From contig NC_030680.2 of NCBI RefSeq assembly GCF_000004195.4, positions 149,772,045 to 149,836,044 of the forward strand: a DNA stretch of 64,000 nucleotides, written 5' to 3'. Every line of letters starts with the position of its first letter. Position 1 is the stretch's first letter. The position numbers and the translations under genes were made by a program. This DNA is from Xenopus tropicalis. Its lineage: Eukaryota > Chordata > Amphibia > Anura > Pipidae. Shown here in pieces: positions 9,541-21,664 of this stretch. The notes beneath the pieces are model-generated. The model was not told where the DNA came from. It did not search any database and saw nothing but the letters and a program-made list of their open reading frames with translations.

Positions 9541-10390
9541 TACTGTCTCTCTCTTACCTTTTTGTTAGCATATTGTCTCCATTTTTATGTACTATATTTA
9601 CAAATCCCTACTCTTCCTATTTGCAGCAATGGAGTTACACTATTCTAAGGCTACACAGTGAAGTTTTTCGAGAGCTGTTGTTACAGAGATACAGACAGGG
9701 GGCATTTTTGCATCTCCGTAAAGCAGATATTGGGCATGATGGCTCAACCACAGCTGTATGCCACAGGTTGACCATCCTTGGAACCCAAAATATCAACAAA
9801 TAATTTTACGCAAAGTGATAATATATACATTTTTCTGTAACTTATTTGATTGCTGTGAGGAACTATTGCTACAAGAGATTTAATTAAAATCAATTTTACT
9901 GACCATAAATGTGGGTGGCACGTTGACAGAATTCTCAGCCCCAACAAGATATACGGGCAGCTGGTAATGCTTAGTATCTCTAGAACACCTGTGGCTATGA
10001 GGACATTGCCATAAATCAATGAAGATCTAAAAGAAGGCTAACTAATGGGAAAAGTGCATCAGTCTTGGCTTTAAACATTCTTTTGTCGTCATCTCTCTGC
10101 ACTTTACCTAAAACAAAGCAGCGTCCAAGGACTGAGGAGACTCTTCAAAGGCTTTTTATTATACATCCCTTCCTTTATTTATTGGCTGGGATTGCCAGGA
10201 GCGAGAAGGTATATAGAGCAATGGGAGTCTTTCCTTAAATAACAACCACAAATGCTGCTCCTTGTGTCACTGTTTTTGCAGTTATTGCAGAAATATCCCA
10301 TTGTACGTTTTTCATGTGAGAAGATAAGATAAGTACAATCCTGCCCGTCTACCAGAAGGTTGCAAAGCTGCAGAAGAACAGAGAGAAACT
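9541..10390. other. Single-copy non-coding stretch
   Basis: The first about 60 bp are decayed minisatellite units. The rest is unremarkable AT-rich DNA without a recognisable exon, RNA gene or transposon terminus. Confidence 0.5.
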
Positions 10391-10465
10391 TGGACACTTG
10401 GCAGACAGAACCTAAAAATGAGGCTTGTTAGAAAGAACTAAGAATGAAGCTTGGAATACAGAACC
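10391..10465 (+). repeat. Left fragment of 27-bp minisatellite
   Basis: Units such as gacagaacctaaaaatgag and aagaactaagaatgaagct match the main array at 10800-11985. The fragment is cut off by the transposon at 10466-10795. Confidence 0.8.
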
Positions 10466-10795
10466 ATAATACAAGTATTGGACCCATTATCCAGAATACT
10501 AGGGACATGGATTTTATGTCTTTCCATAATTTGGATCTCCACACCTTTAGTCTGCTAAAGATCATTAAAACATTAAATAAACCTAATAGGATTGGTTTGC
10601 CTCAAATAAGGATTAATTATGGTATATTATGTTTGGGATCAGGTACAAGGTAGTATTTTATTATTACAGAGAAAAATGAAATCAATTTGAAAAAATCTGA
10701 ATGACCTGATTAAAATGGGTCTATAGGAGATGGGCTTTGCTTAATTTGGAGCTTTCTGGATAACAGTTTTGTGGATAACGGATCCCATACCTATA
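10466..10795 (+). mobile_element. MITE with tattggacccattatcc / ggataacggatccca termini
   Basis: The ends tacaagtattggacccatta and ggataacggatcccatacct are inverted partners (ATGGGAYCNGTTATCC type) of a MITE I recall as common in Xenopus. Its interior at about 10570-10680 (aaataaacctaataggattg .. gtattttattattacagag) is a diverged single copy of the 113-bp unit that is tandem at 1203-1988 and 40575-41745. It split the 27-bp minisatellite. No clear target duplication could be read, and there is no transposase. Confidence 0.8.
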
Positions 10796-10799
10796 TAAG

Positions 10800-11985
10800 T
10801 CTTGTAAGAGAGCTTGGAATTCAGTACCTGACTGATGTTTGATAGACAAAGACAAACAATAGGATTGGCAAACAGTACCCTAAAAAGGAAGTTGGAAGAC
10901 AGAACCTCAGAATGAAGCTTGGAGGACAGAACCTAAGAATTAAGCTTGGAAGACAGAACTAAGAATGAAGCTTGGAAGACAGAACCTAAGAATTAAGCTT
11001 GGAAGACAGAACTAAGAATGAAGTTTAGAGGACAGAACCCAAGAATAAAGTGTGGAAGACAGAACCTAAGAATAAGAGTGAAGTTTGGAAGACAGAACCT
11101 AAGAATAAGAGTGAAGTTTGGAAGACAGAACCTAAGAATGGAGTTTGGAAGACAGAACTAAGAATGGAGTTTGGAAGACAGAACCTAAGGATGAATCTTG
11201 TAAGACAGAACCTAAGGATGAATCTTGGAAGACAGAACCTAAGAATAATAATGAAGTTTGGAGGACAGAACCTAAGAATTAAGTTTTGGAAGACAGAACC
11301 AAAGAATAAGAATAAAGTTTTGAGGACAGAAACTAAGAATGAAGCTTGGAAATCAGGGCCTAAGAATAAGAATGAAGTTTGGAGGACAGAACCTAAGAAT
11401 GAAGTTTAGAGGACAGAACCTAAGAATAAAGTTTGGAGGACAGAACCTAAAAATGAAGCTTGGAAGACAGAACCTAAGAATAAGAATTGACGTTTGGAGG
11501 ACAGAACCTAAGAATGAAGTTTGGAAGAAAGACCCTAAGAATAAAGTTTGGAAGACAGAACTAAGAATGGAGTTTGGAAGACAGAACCTAAGGATGAATC
11601 TTGGAAGAAAGACCCTAAGAATAAAGTTTGGAAGACAGAACCTAAAAATGAAGCTTGGAAGACAGAACCTAAGAATAAGAATTGACGTTTGGAGGACAGA
11701 ACCTAAGAATGAAGTTTGGAAGAAAGACCCTAAGAATAAAGTTTGGAAGACAGAACTAAGAATGGAGTTTGGAAGACAGAACTAAGAATGGAGTTTGGAA
11801 GACAGAACCTAAGGATGAATCTTGGAAGAAAGCCCCTAAGAATAAAGTTTGGAAGACAGAACCTAAAAATGAAGCTTGGAAGACAGAACCTAAGAATAAG
11901 AATGAAGTTTGGAAGACAGAACCTAAGTACGAGGCTTGGAAGACAGAACCTACAAGTAAGTCTTGGAAGACAGAGGCCTGGAAAG
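10800..11985 (+). repeat. 27-bp minisatellite (gacagaacctaagaatgaag)
   Basis: About 40 units follow the pattern gacagaacctaagaatgaag + tttggaa, with length variants lacking cc or adding aataag. The left 100 bp are diverged and the right part is homogeneous. A longer period is visible: the block around 11450-11560 recurs at about 11640-11750. The open frames of WKTEPKNE-type repeats are possible because the unit is a multiple of 3; I treat them as non-coding. Confidence 0.95.
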
Positions 11986-13109
11986 GCTGTGGCACAAACA
12001 AGGCTGCTGCAAACTGAAAAATGACTTTTTAAGTAAGAAATCCATCTCCTGTCATCACCATATCAGTGTTACTCAGTGAGTTAATCCACGGCCATGTGAT
12101 TAAATATTTGCCCCTTTGTATCCAACGTCAAACACTCAAAGGATTTAGAAACTCAACATTTTAACTCGTGTGTCCTACAACGTTGCATTGACTTCTAGCA
12201 TGGCATTCTCTAATTCCACTGATGGGAGACCTCTGGTCCTCTGGGTGTTGTTGAACTATAATTGTATAGACCTGTATTCTGTGGTGTTGTTTGCAAGCTG
12301 TCCCCGGCTGATGTTAAACTATAAATCCCTGGGCCTGGAGACATTAAAAATAACTTCTAAACCCCAAGTCTTTACCATTCGTGTATGTTGTTGTAACCGG
12401 ACATGGATAATAACGTAACCCGTGCCAGCCAATGAAATGATCACTCACCGTGCGGTGCGGCCCCCTCCTCAAAGGCTCCATCTGCGGATGTAGATCAATT
12501 GGAACTGATGAAATTCAGATGAAGTTCTGGGGTGATAGATGTAATTTAAAGACCCACTTAAACATCTAACCTGCTCTACAACGTACGAACGTGTTCCCAC
12601 ATTCACAGGTTTGTACATTTCCATTAACAGCCTACTGGGAATAATAGTCTGGATACATGAAATAATATGGCAGCGTTCCACGCCACAGACATTTCACCAG
12701 CTGGATATATATCAAACCCTCTCTGGATACCAGCAGGACCCAGCATAGAACGTTATTTCTGTTGGAATAATATTGAGTTTGCCTGAGGGCTGCATAGAAC
12801 TACAGGATTGGGCTCTGCAGTGTTACCCAGAATGCCTGGGACTTGGGGTTTTCTGAATAAGAGATCTTTCTGTAATGTGGACCTCCAACCTCAATGGAGC
12901 CAAAGGTGGCATTTGTGCAGAAGAAGACATTGAGGTGCCTTCCCTTATGTTTTGGAAAAGAGGCTTCACAAACCTGATATCAAGAATATAGGGAGACCTA
13001 CTAAGGGTTCTAATGGGCATTCAAAGGCACAGAGTGTAGGGTAGGTACATATTCTTATGATATCTCTGACTTTGATTTGGGTGGGACTAGAACCTACCTA
13101 TCAAAAGAC
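11986..13109. other. Single-copy stretch, no gene recognised
   Basis: There is no repeat and no RNA gene. 12430-12700 (gtagatcaattggaactg, gatgtaatttaaagacc) is motif-rich unique DNA that could be regulatory, but the support is weak. Confidence 0.45.
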
Positions 13110-14463
13110 TGATATATAGAGGGGCAGAGACAGGGGAAAGTGTTGGAAGGGTTACTGCCTGCCCTGCTCTCATTTCCCTACAGAAATAGGGGTTGGTAGC
13201 ACTAGGTAGGTACCTAATATATAGGGGCAGAGACAGGGGAAAGTGTTGGAAGGGTTACTGCCTGCCCTGCTCTCATTTCCCTACAGAAATAGGGGTTGGT
13301 AGCACTAGGTAGGTACCTAATATATAGGGGCAGAGACAGGGGAAAGTGTTGGAAGGGTTACTGCCTGCCCTGCTCTCATTTCCCTACAGAAATAGGGGTT
13401 GGTAGCACTAGGTAGGTACCTAATATATAGGGGCAGAGACAGGGGAAAGTGTTGGAAGGGTTACTGCCTGCTCTGCTCTCATTTCCCTACAGAAATAGGG
13501 GTTGGTAGCACTAGGTAGGTACCTAATATATAGGGGCAGAGACAGGGGAAAGTGTTGGAAGGGTTACTGCCTGCCCTGCTCTCATTTCCCTACAGAAATA
13601 GGGGTTGGTAGCACTAGGTAGGTACCTAATATATAGGGGCAGAGACAGGGGAAAGTGTTGGAAGGGTTACTGCCTGCCCTGCTCTCATTTCCCTACAGAA
13701 ATAGGGGTCGGTAGCACTAGGTAGGTACATAATATATAGGGGCAGAGACAGGGGAAAGTGTTGGAAGGGTTACTGCCTGCCCTGCTCTCATTTCCCTACA
13801 GAAATAGGGGTTGGTAGCACTAGGTAGGTACCTAATATATAGGGGCAGAGACAGGGGAAAGTGTTGGAAGGGTTACTGCCTGCTCTGCTCTCATTTCCCT
13901 ACAGAAATAGGGGTTGGTAGCACTAGGTAGGTACCTAATATATAGGGGCAGAGACAGGGGAAAGTGTTGGAAGGGTTACTGCCTGCTCTGCTCTCATTTC
14001 CCTACAGAAATAGGGGTTGGTAGCACTAGGTAGGTACCTAATATATAGGGGCAGAGACAGGGGAAAGTGTTGGAAGGGTTACTGCCTGCCCTGCTCTCAT
14101 TTCCCTACAGAAATAGGGGTTGGTAGCACTAGGTAGGTACCTAATATATAGGGGCAGAGACAGGGGAAAGTGTTGGAAGGGTTACTGCCTGCCCTGCTCT
14201 CATTTCCCTACAGAAATAGGGGTTGGTAGCACTAGGTAGGTACCTAATATATAGGGGCAGAGACAGGGGAAAGTGTTGGAAGGGTTACTGCCTGCCCTGC
14301 TCTCATTTCCCTACAGAAATAGGGGTCGGTAGCACTAGGTAGGTACCTAATATATAGGGGCAGAGACAGGGGAAAGTGTTGGAAGGGTTACTGCCTGCCC
14401 TGCTCTCATTTCCCTACAGAAATAGGGGTTGGTAGCACTAGGTAGGTACCTAATATATAGGGA
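13110..14463 (+). repeat. 103-bp satellite array, about 13 copies (locus 1)
   Basis: The phrase tacctaatatataggggcag recurs every 103 bp (13211, 13314, 13417 and onward to 14447). Copies are nearly identical. Single-base variants (tgctctgctc for tgccctgctc; ggggtcggt for ggggttggt) occur in scattered units, pointing to recent copying of unit blocks. The same unit lies inverted at 29337 and 50892 and forward at 44940. Confidence 0.97.
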
Positions 14464-15360
14464 TCAGGAACCAGATCAGGACTGATAACCTGCCTATAAC
14501 CCCTCCACCCTAGGGCAGAATGAAGGATTTGTTCCATTATGACAAATTACAGTCCTACTTACCCTTTTTTTTTGTTTTTGTTTCGTGCTCGGATCTCGTT
14601 ACATAACGATTTCCACTGAAATAATTCAACCCATTTTTATTTAGAAATGTGCCAGTTTTTCCCCTCTTTTTTTTTTTTTCATTAACCCCCTCCCAAAACC
14701 TCATCTTGTTGTCCCGGCGCTGAGTGTTTTTGTTCCGAGGGCTATTTGTTGGCGTTGGCATCACAATGGCCCCAGTTATTTGCTGAACAGGCGAATGTTT
14801 GGCGCATAAATCCTCCCTCTGTTTATCCAGGGAACCGCTGTGTCGATGAAATTAGTATTGTTCTAATCTGCGATACGATTGGTTTTATTGCAACTGGCGG
14901 CGGGAGCGAATCATAAACGGCGTATATTCCTAAATATCACTGGCACCGGCCCCGCGCCTAATAAATCACTGCCATTGGCTCTGCTCTTTCTGGGTTATTA
15001 TTATTATTATTTGGGATTCTTGTAAAGAGAGGAATGTGCAGTTATTAATGCGCCGGGGCGGTTATACCATAAACGTACCTGCTTTGGGGAAATTATTCCA
15101 ATTTAGAAATATCGTTTTTTTTTCTCCCCCCCCCCCCCCAGGATTCTAATGGGAAATAATTCCGAGCGATTATTTTTGCATTGGATTTACAGCAGCGTTA
15201 AATTAAATGCACCATTTTTATACGTCGGTTATAGGGGAGGCTTTGGGCTGGGAAATAAAGATCATGAGAAGCAGACGGTTTCCACTAGGAAAGTCTGGGA
15301 TTTATTGTATTTTTCCCTTTTTATGGGGGGAACCCCCTTTTTCCTGAAGTCAAATTAATA
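14464..15360. promoter_or_regulatory. Unique stretch with candidate CNE (about 14740-15000)
   Basis: T-rich runs flank a unique, GC-balanced core containing gcgcataaatcctccc, gatgaaattagtattgttct, gattggttttattgcaac and gcctaataaatcactgcc. No repeat or gene is seen. The core resembles a developmental enhancer in composition only. A short C run (15127-15139) follows. Confidence 0.3.
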
Positions 15361-15480
15361 ACCCTAAAACCGCTCAGGAAAGTTCTAAACGCCCCTGTGG
15401 GACGCCCTAAATCCTAACCCTAAAACCGCTCAGGAAAGTTCTAAACACCCCTGTGGGACGCCCTAAATCCTAACCCTAAA
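15361..15480 (+). repeat. 56-bp direct duplication
   Basis: The phrase accctaaaaccgctcaggaa at 15361 recurs at 15417, and a third partial copy (taaccctaaaacc) follows. Despite the accctaa phrase it is not a telomeric repeat, because the hexamer is not iterated. Confidence 0.9.
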
Positions 15481-15626
15481 ACCAAGAACATCAACCCTAA
15501 AACTTTTATGGAAAGCCCTTAACACCGGCCTAAACCTCTCCCTGGGAAACATTGACTAACGCAGCCACAAGTCGGGCAAAAATGGACTCAAATGTTGCCT
15601 TGTTGGTTCCAGTTTCATATAATCAC

Positions 15627-15835
15627 CAGGGTCGGACTGGGCCACCGGGACACTGGGAAAAATCCCCATGGGCCCTAGCCCTAGTGGGCCCAGACTTGAC
15701 CCTCGCCGGCGCTCCCTCTGCCCAACTGTTCCTCCCCTGACGTGTTACATTTACATTGGGTGGAGGACCCTACGGGAGGTTGTGGGGGGGGGGTTAGGGG
15801 ACCCGTTGGGCCCTGCACCCCCCAGTCCGACCCTG
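15627..15835 (+). mobile_element. hAT-like MITE, TIR cagggtcggactggg, perfect TSD
   Basis: Terminal inverted repeats are perfect over 15 bp: cagggtcggactggg at 15627 and cccagtccgaccctg ending at 15835. A perfect 8-bp target duplication ataatcac flanks the element (15619-15626 and 15836-15843). At 209 bp it cannot encode a transposase. Related pieces lie at 4500-4530, 42474-42718 and, more decayed, near 3440, 15910 and 24000. Confidence 0.95.
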
Positions 15836-15843
15836 ATAATCAC

Positions 15844-16155
15844 ACTATGTGCCGTTACGTCCATCAGGCCAAATGGAAATACATACAAACACATAGTGCC
15901 GAAAATTATGCAATCTTTGATCAGGGTCAGGCTGGGGTGTGCAAAGCCCACGGGGCTGCCACCCCCAATCCCACCCAGGAGCCCCCGACACCTGCCCAAC
16001 CCCCTTCTCTTCCAAGGCCATTTATATTATACGTATCTTCTGCACAATTGGGAGAGGAAGATCAGTGGTAGACTGCCGGAAATGATCAGGTCTGGGTAGG
16101 TGGGGCCACCATTTTTTTTTCCTGGTGCCCCGCTTGCAATGCTTACTCTGAGAAT
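15844..16155. other. Relics of CAGGGTCGGACTGG repeat and single-copy DNA
   Basis: The segment at about 15920-16010 (tcagggtcaggctggggtg .. ccccttctcttcc) resembles a decayed second copy of the preceding MITE family. No gene. Confidence 0.4.
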
Positions 16156-16398
16156 AAGGGATGAGCAAAGTTTTTCACAATGGATTAGCAGCAAAATTAA
16201 GCATTTTGCCATTGGTGAATGGTTTCGCAACATGTTGGTGCAAAAAATCTGCAGTCGGGTCAAAAAAAGGCGTGTGTTGCGTCAAAAAGGGCCCAGTTGG
16301 GTCAAAAACATTGTGCACAGCACTGGCGTATCGCAAATTTTGCAGCCGTTTTGCTAATTTTTCGCCCAAGAAAAACGGGAGAGATTCGCTCATCGCTA
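16156..16398 (+). mobile_element. Short TAGTGATG hAT-like MITE with perfect TSD
   Basis: Termini aagggatgagcaaag (mutated at two positions) and gattcgctcatcgcta are flanked by the perfect 8-bp duplication ctgagaat (16148-16155 and 16399-16406). The interior contains single, non-expanded gggtcaaaaa-type units. It therefore shows the element without the minisatellite expansion. Confidence 0.9.
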
Positions 16399-17069
16399 CT
16401 GAGAATAGAAAAATGAATGCGTTATTGTGTTAGTTTTGACGCATCAATGCAATTTCAATAGGTGCAACTCAGAGCACATCATTGAAGTTCTGAGGAAAAG
16501 GCTGCAATGAGGGTAAAAATATGGCAAATTACCACCTGTATTGTGTTTATAACTAACCCAACGCCTTTAGGTCGGCTTTCAACCAAGACCTGGTTTTGGT
16601 ATTCTTGAGGGAATCCTTTGGTACCCCGTATCCCGACAAAGCTGAAGGCAGGCAGCAAGGAAGAACATAAAGACAGATGGCATGAGACAGAGTTGGAGAA
16701 GACTAGACAGAAGAGAAGAGTTGTTTTTTGAGAGTTGGTGACTGTGACATGAAGAAACAGCAGCCATATGCAATTCTGAGCAATAGGAAAGGAAAGGAAT
16801 TCCAAATAGTAGGACTATATACTAACACATCATCTTGGTGGATTAGGGGCCTGTTCAAGATATGGCTGGATCTCCACCAAAGTTTTCTCATATACTGTAA
16901 GTATTGCTGTACTTCCTAAAGCATTTACTATGACTTTTATATAGTTTATGAAACCTTCTGATGAACAGTGACTTTTCCAACCTCCTTCCATAAATCGTCA
17001 CAAAGGTCTTTATTGGGAGTCTAAGTTAACAAATCTGGTTTTGTGGCATTTTAGCTATCTACTGTTGTG
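16399..17069. other. Single-copy stretch, no gene recognised
   Basis: Ordinary AT-rich DNA with short, unsupported open frames on both strands. No transposon terminus, RNA gene or array. Confidence 0.5.
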
Positions 17070-18330
17070 ACAGGAGAAGGTGGCAACAGTATAGCAAGAT
17101 GTTGACAGTAGTATAATTTGGAGACAGTAGGGCAAGATGGGGACAGTAGGACAAGATGGAGACAGTAGGACAAGATGGGGACAGTAGGGCAAGATGGAGA
17201 CAGTAGGACAAGTTGGAGACAGTAGGTCAAGATGGAAACAGTAGGGCAAGATGGCAAAAGTAGAACAAGATGGAGACAGTAGGGCAAAATGGAGACAGTA
17301 GGGCAAGATGGAGACAGTAGGGTAAGATGAAGACAGTAGGGCAAGATGGAGACATTAGGACAAGATGGAGACAGTAGGGCAAGATGGAGACAGTAGGACA
17401 AGATGGAGACAGTAGGACAAGTTGGAGACAGTAGGTCAAGATGGAGACAGTAGGGCAAGATGGCAACAGTAGAACAAAATGGAGACAGTAGGGCAAGATG
17501 GAGAAAGTAGGGCAAAATGGAGACAGTAGGGCAAGATGGAAACAGTAGGGCAAGATGGAGACAGTAGGACAAGATGGAGACAGTAGGTCAAGATGGACAC
17601 AGTAGGGCAAGATGGAGACAGTAGGACAAGATGGAGACAGTAGGACAAGATGGAAACAATAGGACAAGTTGGAGACAGTAGGTCAAAATGGAGACAGTAG
17701 GGCAAGATGGAGACAGTAGGACAAGTTGGAGACAGTAGTTCATGATGGAAACAGTAGGGCAAGATGGCAACAGTAGAACAAAATGGAGACAGTAGGGCAA
17801 GATGGAGACAGTAGGACAAGATGGAGACAGTAGGGCAAGATGGAGACACTAGGACAAGATGGAGACAGTAGGGCAAGATGGAGACAGTAGGACAAGATGG
17901 AGACGGTAGGACAAGATGGAGACAGTAGGACAATTTGGAGACAGTAGGGCAAGATGGAGACAGTAGGGCAAAATGGAGACAGTAGGGCAAGATGGCAATA
18001 GTAGAGAAAAATGGAGAAAGTAGAGCATGATGGCAACAGTTGAGCAAGATGTAGACAGTAGGAGAAGTAGGAGACAGTAGGTAAAGATTGTAATAGTAGG
18101 GCAAGATGATGACAGAAAGATGTTGATAATATATCAAGATAGGGAAGTAGAGAAAAATGTAGACAGTAGGGCAAGATGGCGACAGAATGGAAAAATGCAA
18201 ACAGAAGAGCAAGGTGGTGAAAGTAGGACAAGATATAGACAGTAGGGAGAAATGTCAACAGTAGGTCAAGATAGGGCAAGAAAAATAAGGTCAAGATAAG
18301 GAAAGATGGTGACCATCAGACAAGATGCAA
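17070..18330 (-). repeat. 20-bp minisatellite, inverted, about 60 copies
   Basis: The plus strand reads gacagtagggcaagatggag repeated, the reverse complement of the unit at 9119-9540. Units degenerate towards the right end (18000-18330), where spacing and sequence drift. A longer block structure is suggested by recurring gcaacagtagaaca variants (about 17465, 17765, 18050). Minus-strand frames of HLALLSPSCPTV type are artefacts. Confidence 0.97.
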
Positions 18331-19463
18331 TAGCAGGGTAAGAAGGCACTTTATTTTACTGTTGCATAATATGTAGCTCTTCAGTTTTGTTAAAATAGAA
18401 CCCCTCCCGTCATGCACAAAGGAATGGATGCTGGGATGTATCACCATGAATGTCCCCTTTATAATATGCTATTAACATTTTTTTTTTGCCCCAAATTTGG
18501 CTCATAAAATGGCTAAAAAAGTGTAAAAACCTGGTGTTGCCAACCACCTTCCTATGATTCCAGAGATATCCAACACTGTTTGCAAGCGGATACCTTATAA
18601 TTTGATTGTTGGCTGGGCCCTTCCTTCCACCGACCTCTTGTCTTATGAACTACAAGTCCCTGTAGTTTGGGAACCATTGTTACTTAGTTTTCCCTATAAT
18701 TCTGAGTGCCCCCCAACAATAATCTATGGTCTCTCGGCTCTTGAATGAGCATTGCATGACTATGCGAGGAGAAAGGAAAATGGCTTCCTTCTGCCAAAAC
18801 AAGTCCATGACATTGACACATCTCCTCGTCCATGTGGCCGAACATATTACAACGTGTAAAACATCAGCCCGAGGCTCCCAGTAACTGCATTTTTACACTT
18901 TGGCTGGAATTTTGGCACCTTTCGCCTTTTCTAAGGGGAATATTTCACAGCATGTCTCTAATATAAATGATTTCTGGCCACGAAAGGAGAGGAAATGCCT
19001 TTCCAAGAGTGTGCTGGAGTCGGCCTGGATAGGCCGTGACCAGAGCAGAGGGGGATCATGGGTACTGTTAAATAAATGGAATGGGATTTGGGGCTTTCTG
19101 TATCTGGTTGCAGATTATTATCCTCCCCTCCCAAATATTACTTTAGTTTTGGATAAGTACTCAGGAACATTTTACAATTATTATTTAGGAAAAAAATAAA
19201 GCTCAAAAAGAGTCCTCCGGGCAGCCGCACGTTCCTATTGGCAGGCAGCAGCGCAGCAAGTTCATACGGGACCGAGTTAGAATTATAGAACCTTCACTGA
19301 GAATCACGGCTGGCCATGTTGCACCTTTCAATGTGCAGTGACCCAATGGTGTATTTAGGAACCCCAAGTCCTAGGTAACGGTACAGCAGTGGTTCCCAGC
19401 AGGGCCACCACTACCCTCCACCATCCGACAAAAAAAACCGCGGTCACGTCAAATAAAAATGAG
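18331..19463. promoter_or_regulatory. Unique stretch with candidate CNE (about 18740-19060)
   Basis: There is no repeat until 19464. The core (gagcattgcatgactatgc, tctaatataaatgatttctgg) has an octamer-like gcatgactatgc and AT-rich motifs. 18640-18720 contains a common aactacaagtccctgtagtt inverted phrase. No gene is supported. Confidence 0.25.
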
Positions 19464-20588
19464 TAGTGATAAGCAAATTTTTTCGCTAGGCACGGATTCA
19501 CAGAGAATTTCCACATTTTGCCATTGGCGAATTGTTTATTAGCCGTGGAAAAATGGGTCCAACGGAAAATTTTTCAGCCGCGCTTCAAAAAAAAGTGCGG
19601 GCAACAAAAATGCGTTTTCCGAATTTTATGGTGATTCACAGATTCGCTCATCACTAGTGCCATTGGCAAATTGTATTGCGAAACTTCCGTGAAAATTTGG
19701 CACAGAAAAATTCGTCGCACATAAAAAAATTTTGTTGTGCGTCAAATTGGGTTTGGACGCGTCAAAAAAGCCCGTGGTTGTGTAAAAACAGGGCGCGGGC
19801 GACAATTAAGACACAGGTGACAAAAAAAATTGCACGAAAAATGCGTTTCGAAAATTTTATGGAGAAGCGAAACGGGACAGATTCGCTCATTACTAGTGAT
19901 GAGTGAAATGTTTTGCCTGGATTTGTTGCCAATTCACCATTTCACCATTGCCGAATTGTTTCGCGAAACTTCTGTGAAAAATCGGCGCAGAAAAATTCGG
20001 CGCGTGTAAAACCGGGGGTAAAACCGGGGCGTGGTTGCGTCAAATTGGGCACAGTCGCGTAACAAAAAAGCACGGGCGACAAATAAGACACGGGCAACAA
20101 AAAAATTGAGCCACAAATGCGTCTAGCAAATTTTATGGTGAACAGAAACGGGACAGATTCGCTCATCACTAATGACGAGTGACATTTTTTGCCAGGCCTG
20201 GATTCACTGCGGAATTCCACATTTCGCCATTGGTGAATTTTTTGGCGAAACGGGCACAGAAATTCGGCCAGAAAAAAATTCGCTGAGTGAGGAAAAAGTC
20301 ACGGTTGTGTAAAAAAAAAGTCATAGTTGCGTTAAAAAAAATGTGAACGAATTGTGAAATTTCGTCATTGCCTAATTTTTTGCACAAAGCGGGTGCAAAA
20401 AGGGAAAAAATTTGCAATTGCATCAACAAAGTTGCGGTGGCGTCAAGAAAGTCACAGTCGCATCACATAAATCGCAGTTGTGTCAAAAAAAAAAGTTTCA
20501 CGTGTCAAAAAAGTCGTGTTTCGCAAATTTTTCAGCATTTTCGTGAATTTTCTGGTGAAATGAAATGGGACAGATTTGCTCATCACTA
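19464..20588 (+). mobile_element. Head-to-tail chain of four TAGTGATG elements
   Basis: Four family copies are in the same orientation: 19464-19656 (both termini), 19657-19895 (left end truncated), 19894-20171 and 20170-20588. At the second and third junctions the last ta of one element appears to be the first ta of the next (tcattactagtgatgagtg; catcactaatgacgagtg). Interiors are diverged and contain few 21-bp units. No 8-bp duplications separate them. Confidence 0.8.
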
Positions 20589-20639
20589 TTTGTGACTTAA
20601 ATTCAACATGGCCAGTCCAGTCTCAGCACTTTCAGTGAT

Positions 20640-21000
20640 TGGTCAGTGATACACCCCCCCCGGGGAAATTATTTAACTCTCCAGTTTCTGGGAGCAGCGC
20701 AGGAGAGGAATTCTGGGAATAAAATGGCGGCCAGCTTGGCGCAGCCTTCGCTCATGAACCCAGGAAGATATTCCTTGCAAATAGTGAAATTGTTCCTGGG
20801 ATTTCTAATTCTTCCCCCGGAGCGATTGGCTGGGCCCGGCAGGCTTAATAGTAATGACAGTAAAGCCGAGGGGTTTAAGTATCGACTGTTTTATTTCTGA
20901 TTCTTTATATGTAATTGACAGTTGTAAATGGCGCTTTGTGCTCGGAACGCTTTGCAGATTAAAGGGAAATTATAGCTAAAGTACACGGCGTTCTGATGTG
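20640..21000. promoter_or_regulatory. Candidate conserved non-coding element
   Basis: This unique DNA includes taatagtaatgacagtaaag, tatatgtaattgacagttg and gcagattaaagggaaatta, which are homeobox/TCF-like motifs. It lacks repeats and coding signs. 21001-21413 is single-copy with nothing recognised. Confidence 0.3.
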
Positions 21001-21413
21001 AACATGAAACTTCATGTTCTTATTAAAGATCTTACGCAATAAAAAGAGACAGAGAATTTTCCCAGACCATTTTGGATTAGTCAGAAACTGAGTATGTGAC
21101 TGCAAGTAGGGCATCTCGCTGCCAGCAAAGGAAACTGTCTCATCTCTCCGGGGTCTTCCATGTTTGTCCCTTGTGTATTTGCTGCTACAAATGTGGCTTT
21201 CCAATTCCTTATTAGCTAATTAGCTGCAGTTGCATCTTGCTTTATGGCACGGATTCCTGATAACAGTGGTAAATGGGGACCCACCATTAGATGTTGAGGC
21301 CAGAAGATCCCAGCTTAGGAGCACCTCTGTTAGATCAACCCTGCTGCAATAGAGTTTGCCTACCCCTGGTCTTCATTATTTATTTGTTATAGGTTTGACA
21401 TTCAAGTACCATT

Positions 21414-21580
21414 GGGGCTCATTTATAAACACAGGGGAAATGGGCAATAACCCATAGCAACCAATCAATGACTGGCTTTTTCCAGGCAGCGGCAGGTTCA
21501 GTAATGAAAGCAAACATTTGATTGGTTGCCAAGGGTTACTGCCCAGCTGCAGATTTGCCCAATATTTATAAATGAGCCCC
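21414..21580. mobile_element. Foldback MITE, TIR ggggctcatttataaa
   Basis: The 16-bp inverted termini ggggctcatttataaa and tttataaatgagcccc are perfect, and complementarity continues inward (catagcaaccaatca against tgattggttgccaa). A 3-bp direct repeat att (21411-21413 and 21581-21583) flanks it, as expected for PIF/Harbinger-like elements; that superfamily call is inference. Confidence 0.8.
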
Positions 21581-21664
21581 ATTTAATGGCCTCCACGTCT
21601 ACTGGTGGATCACTAATTACATTCAGGTCCTGTTATCAGGAATCAGTGCTATAATGCAAGAATT

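Noticed and set aside
9102..9803. Cys/His-rich HLALLSPSCPTV frames here and at 17051-18294, zinc-finger-like spacing
   Set aside because: They are artefacts of a 20-bp minisatellite; there is no C2H2 linker or consistent finger.
15361..15500. Interstitial telomere (accctaaaac phrases)
   Set aside because: The hexamer is not iterated; the period is 56 bp.
20696..20760. Possible first exon (ggaataaaatggcggccagc, gene-start-like)
   Set aside because: The 84-aa frame has no recognised domain, and no donor or CpG island supports it.
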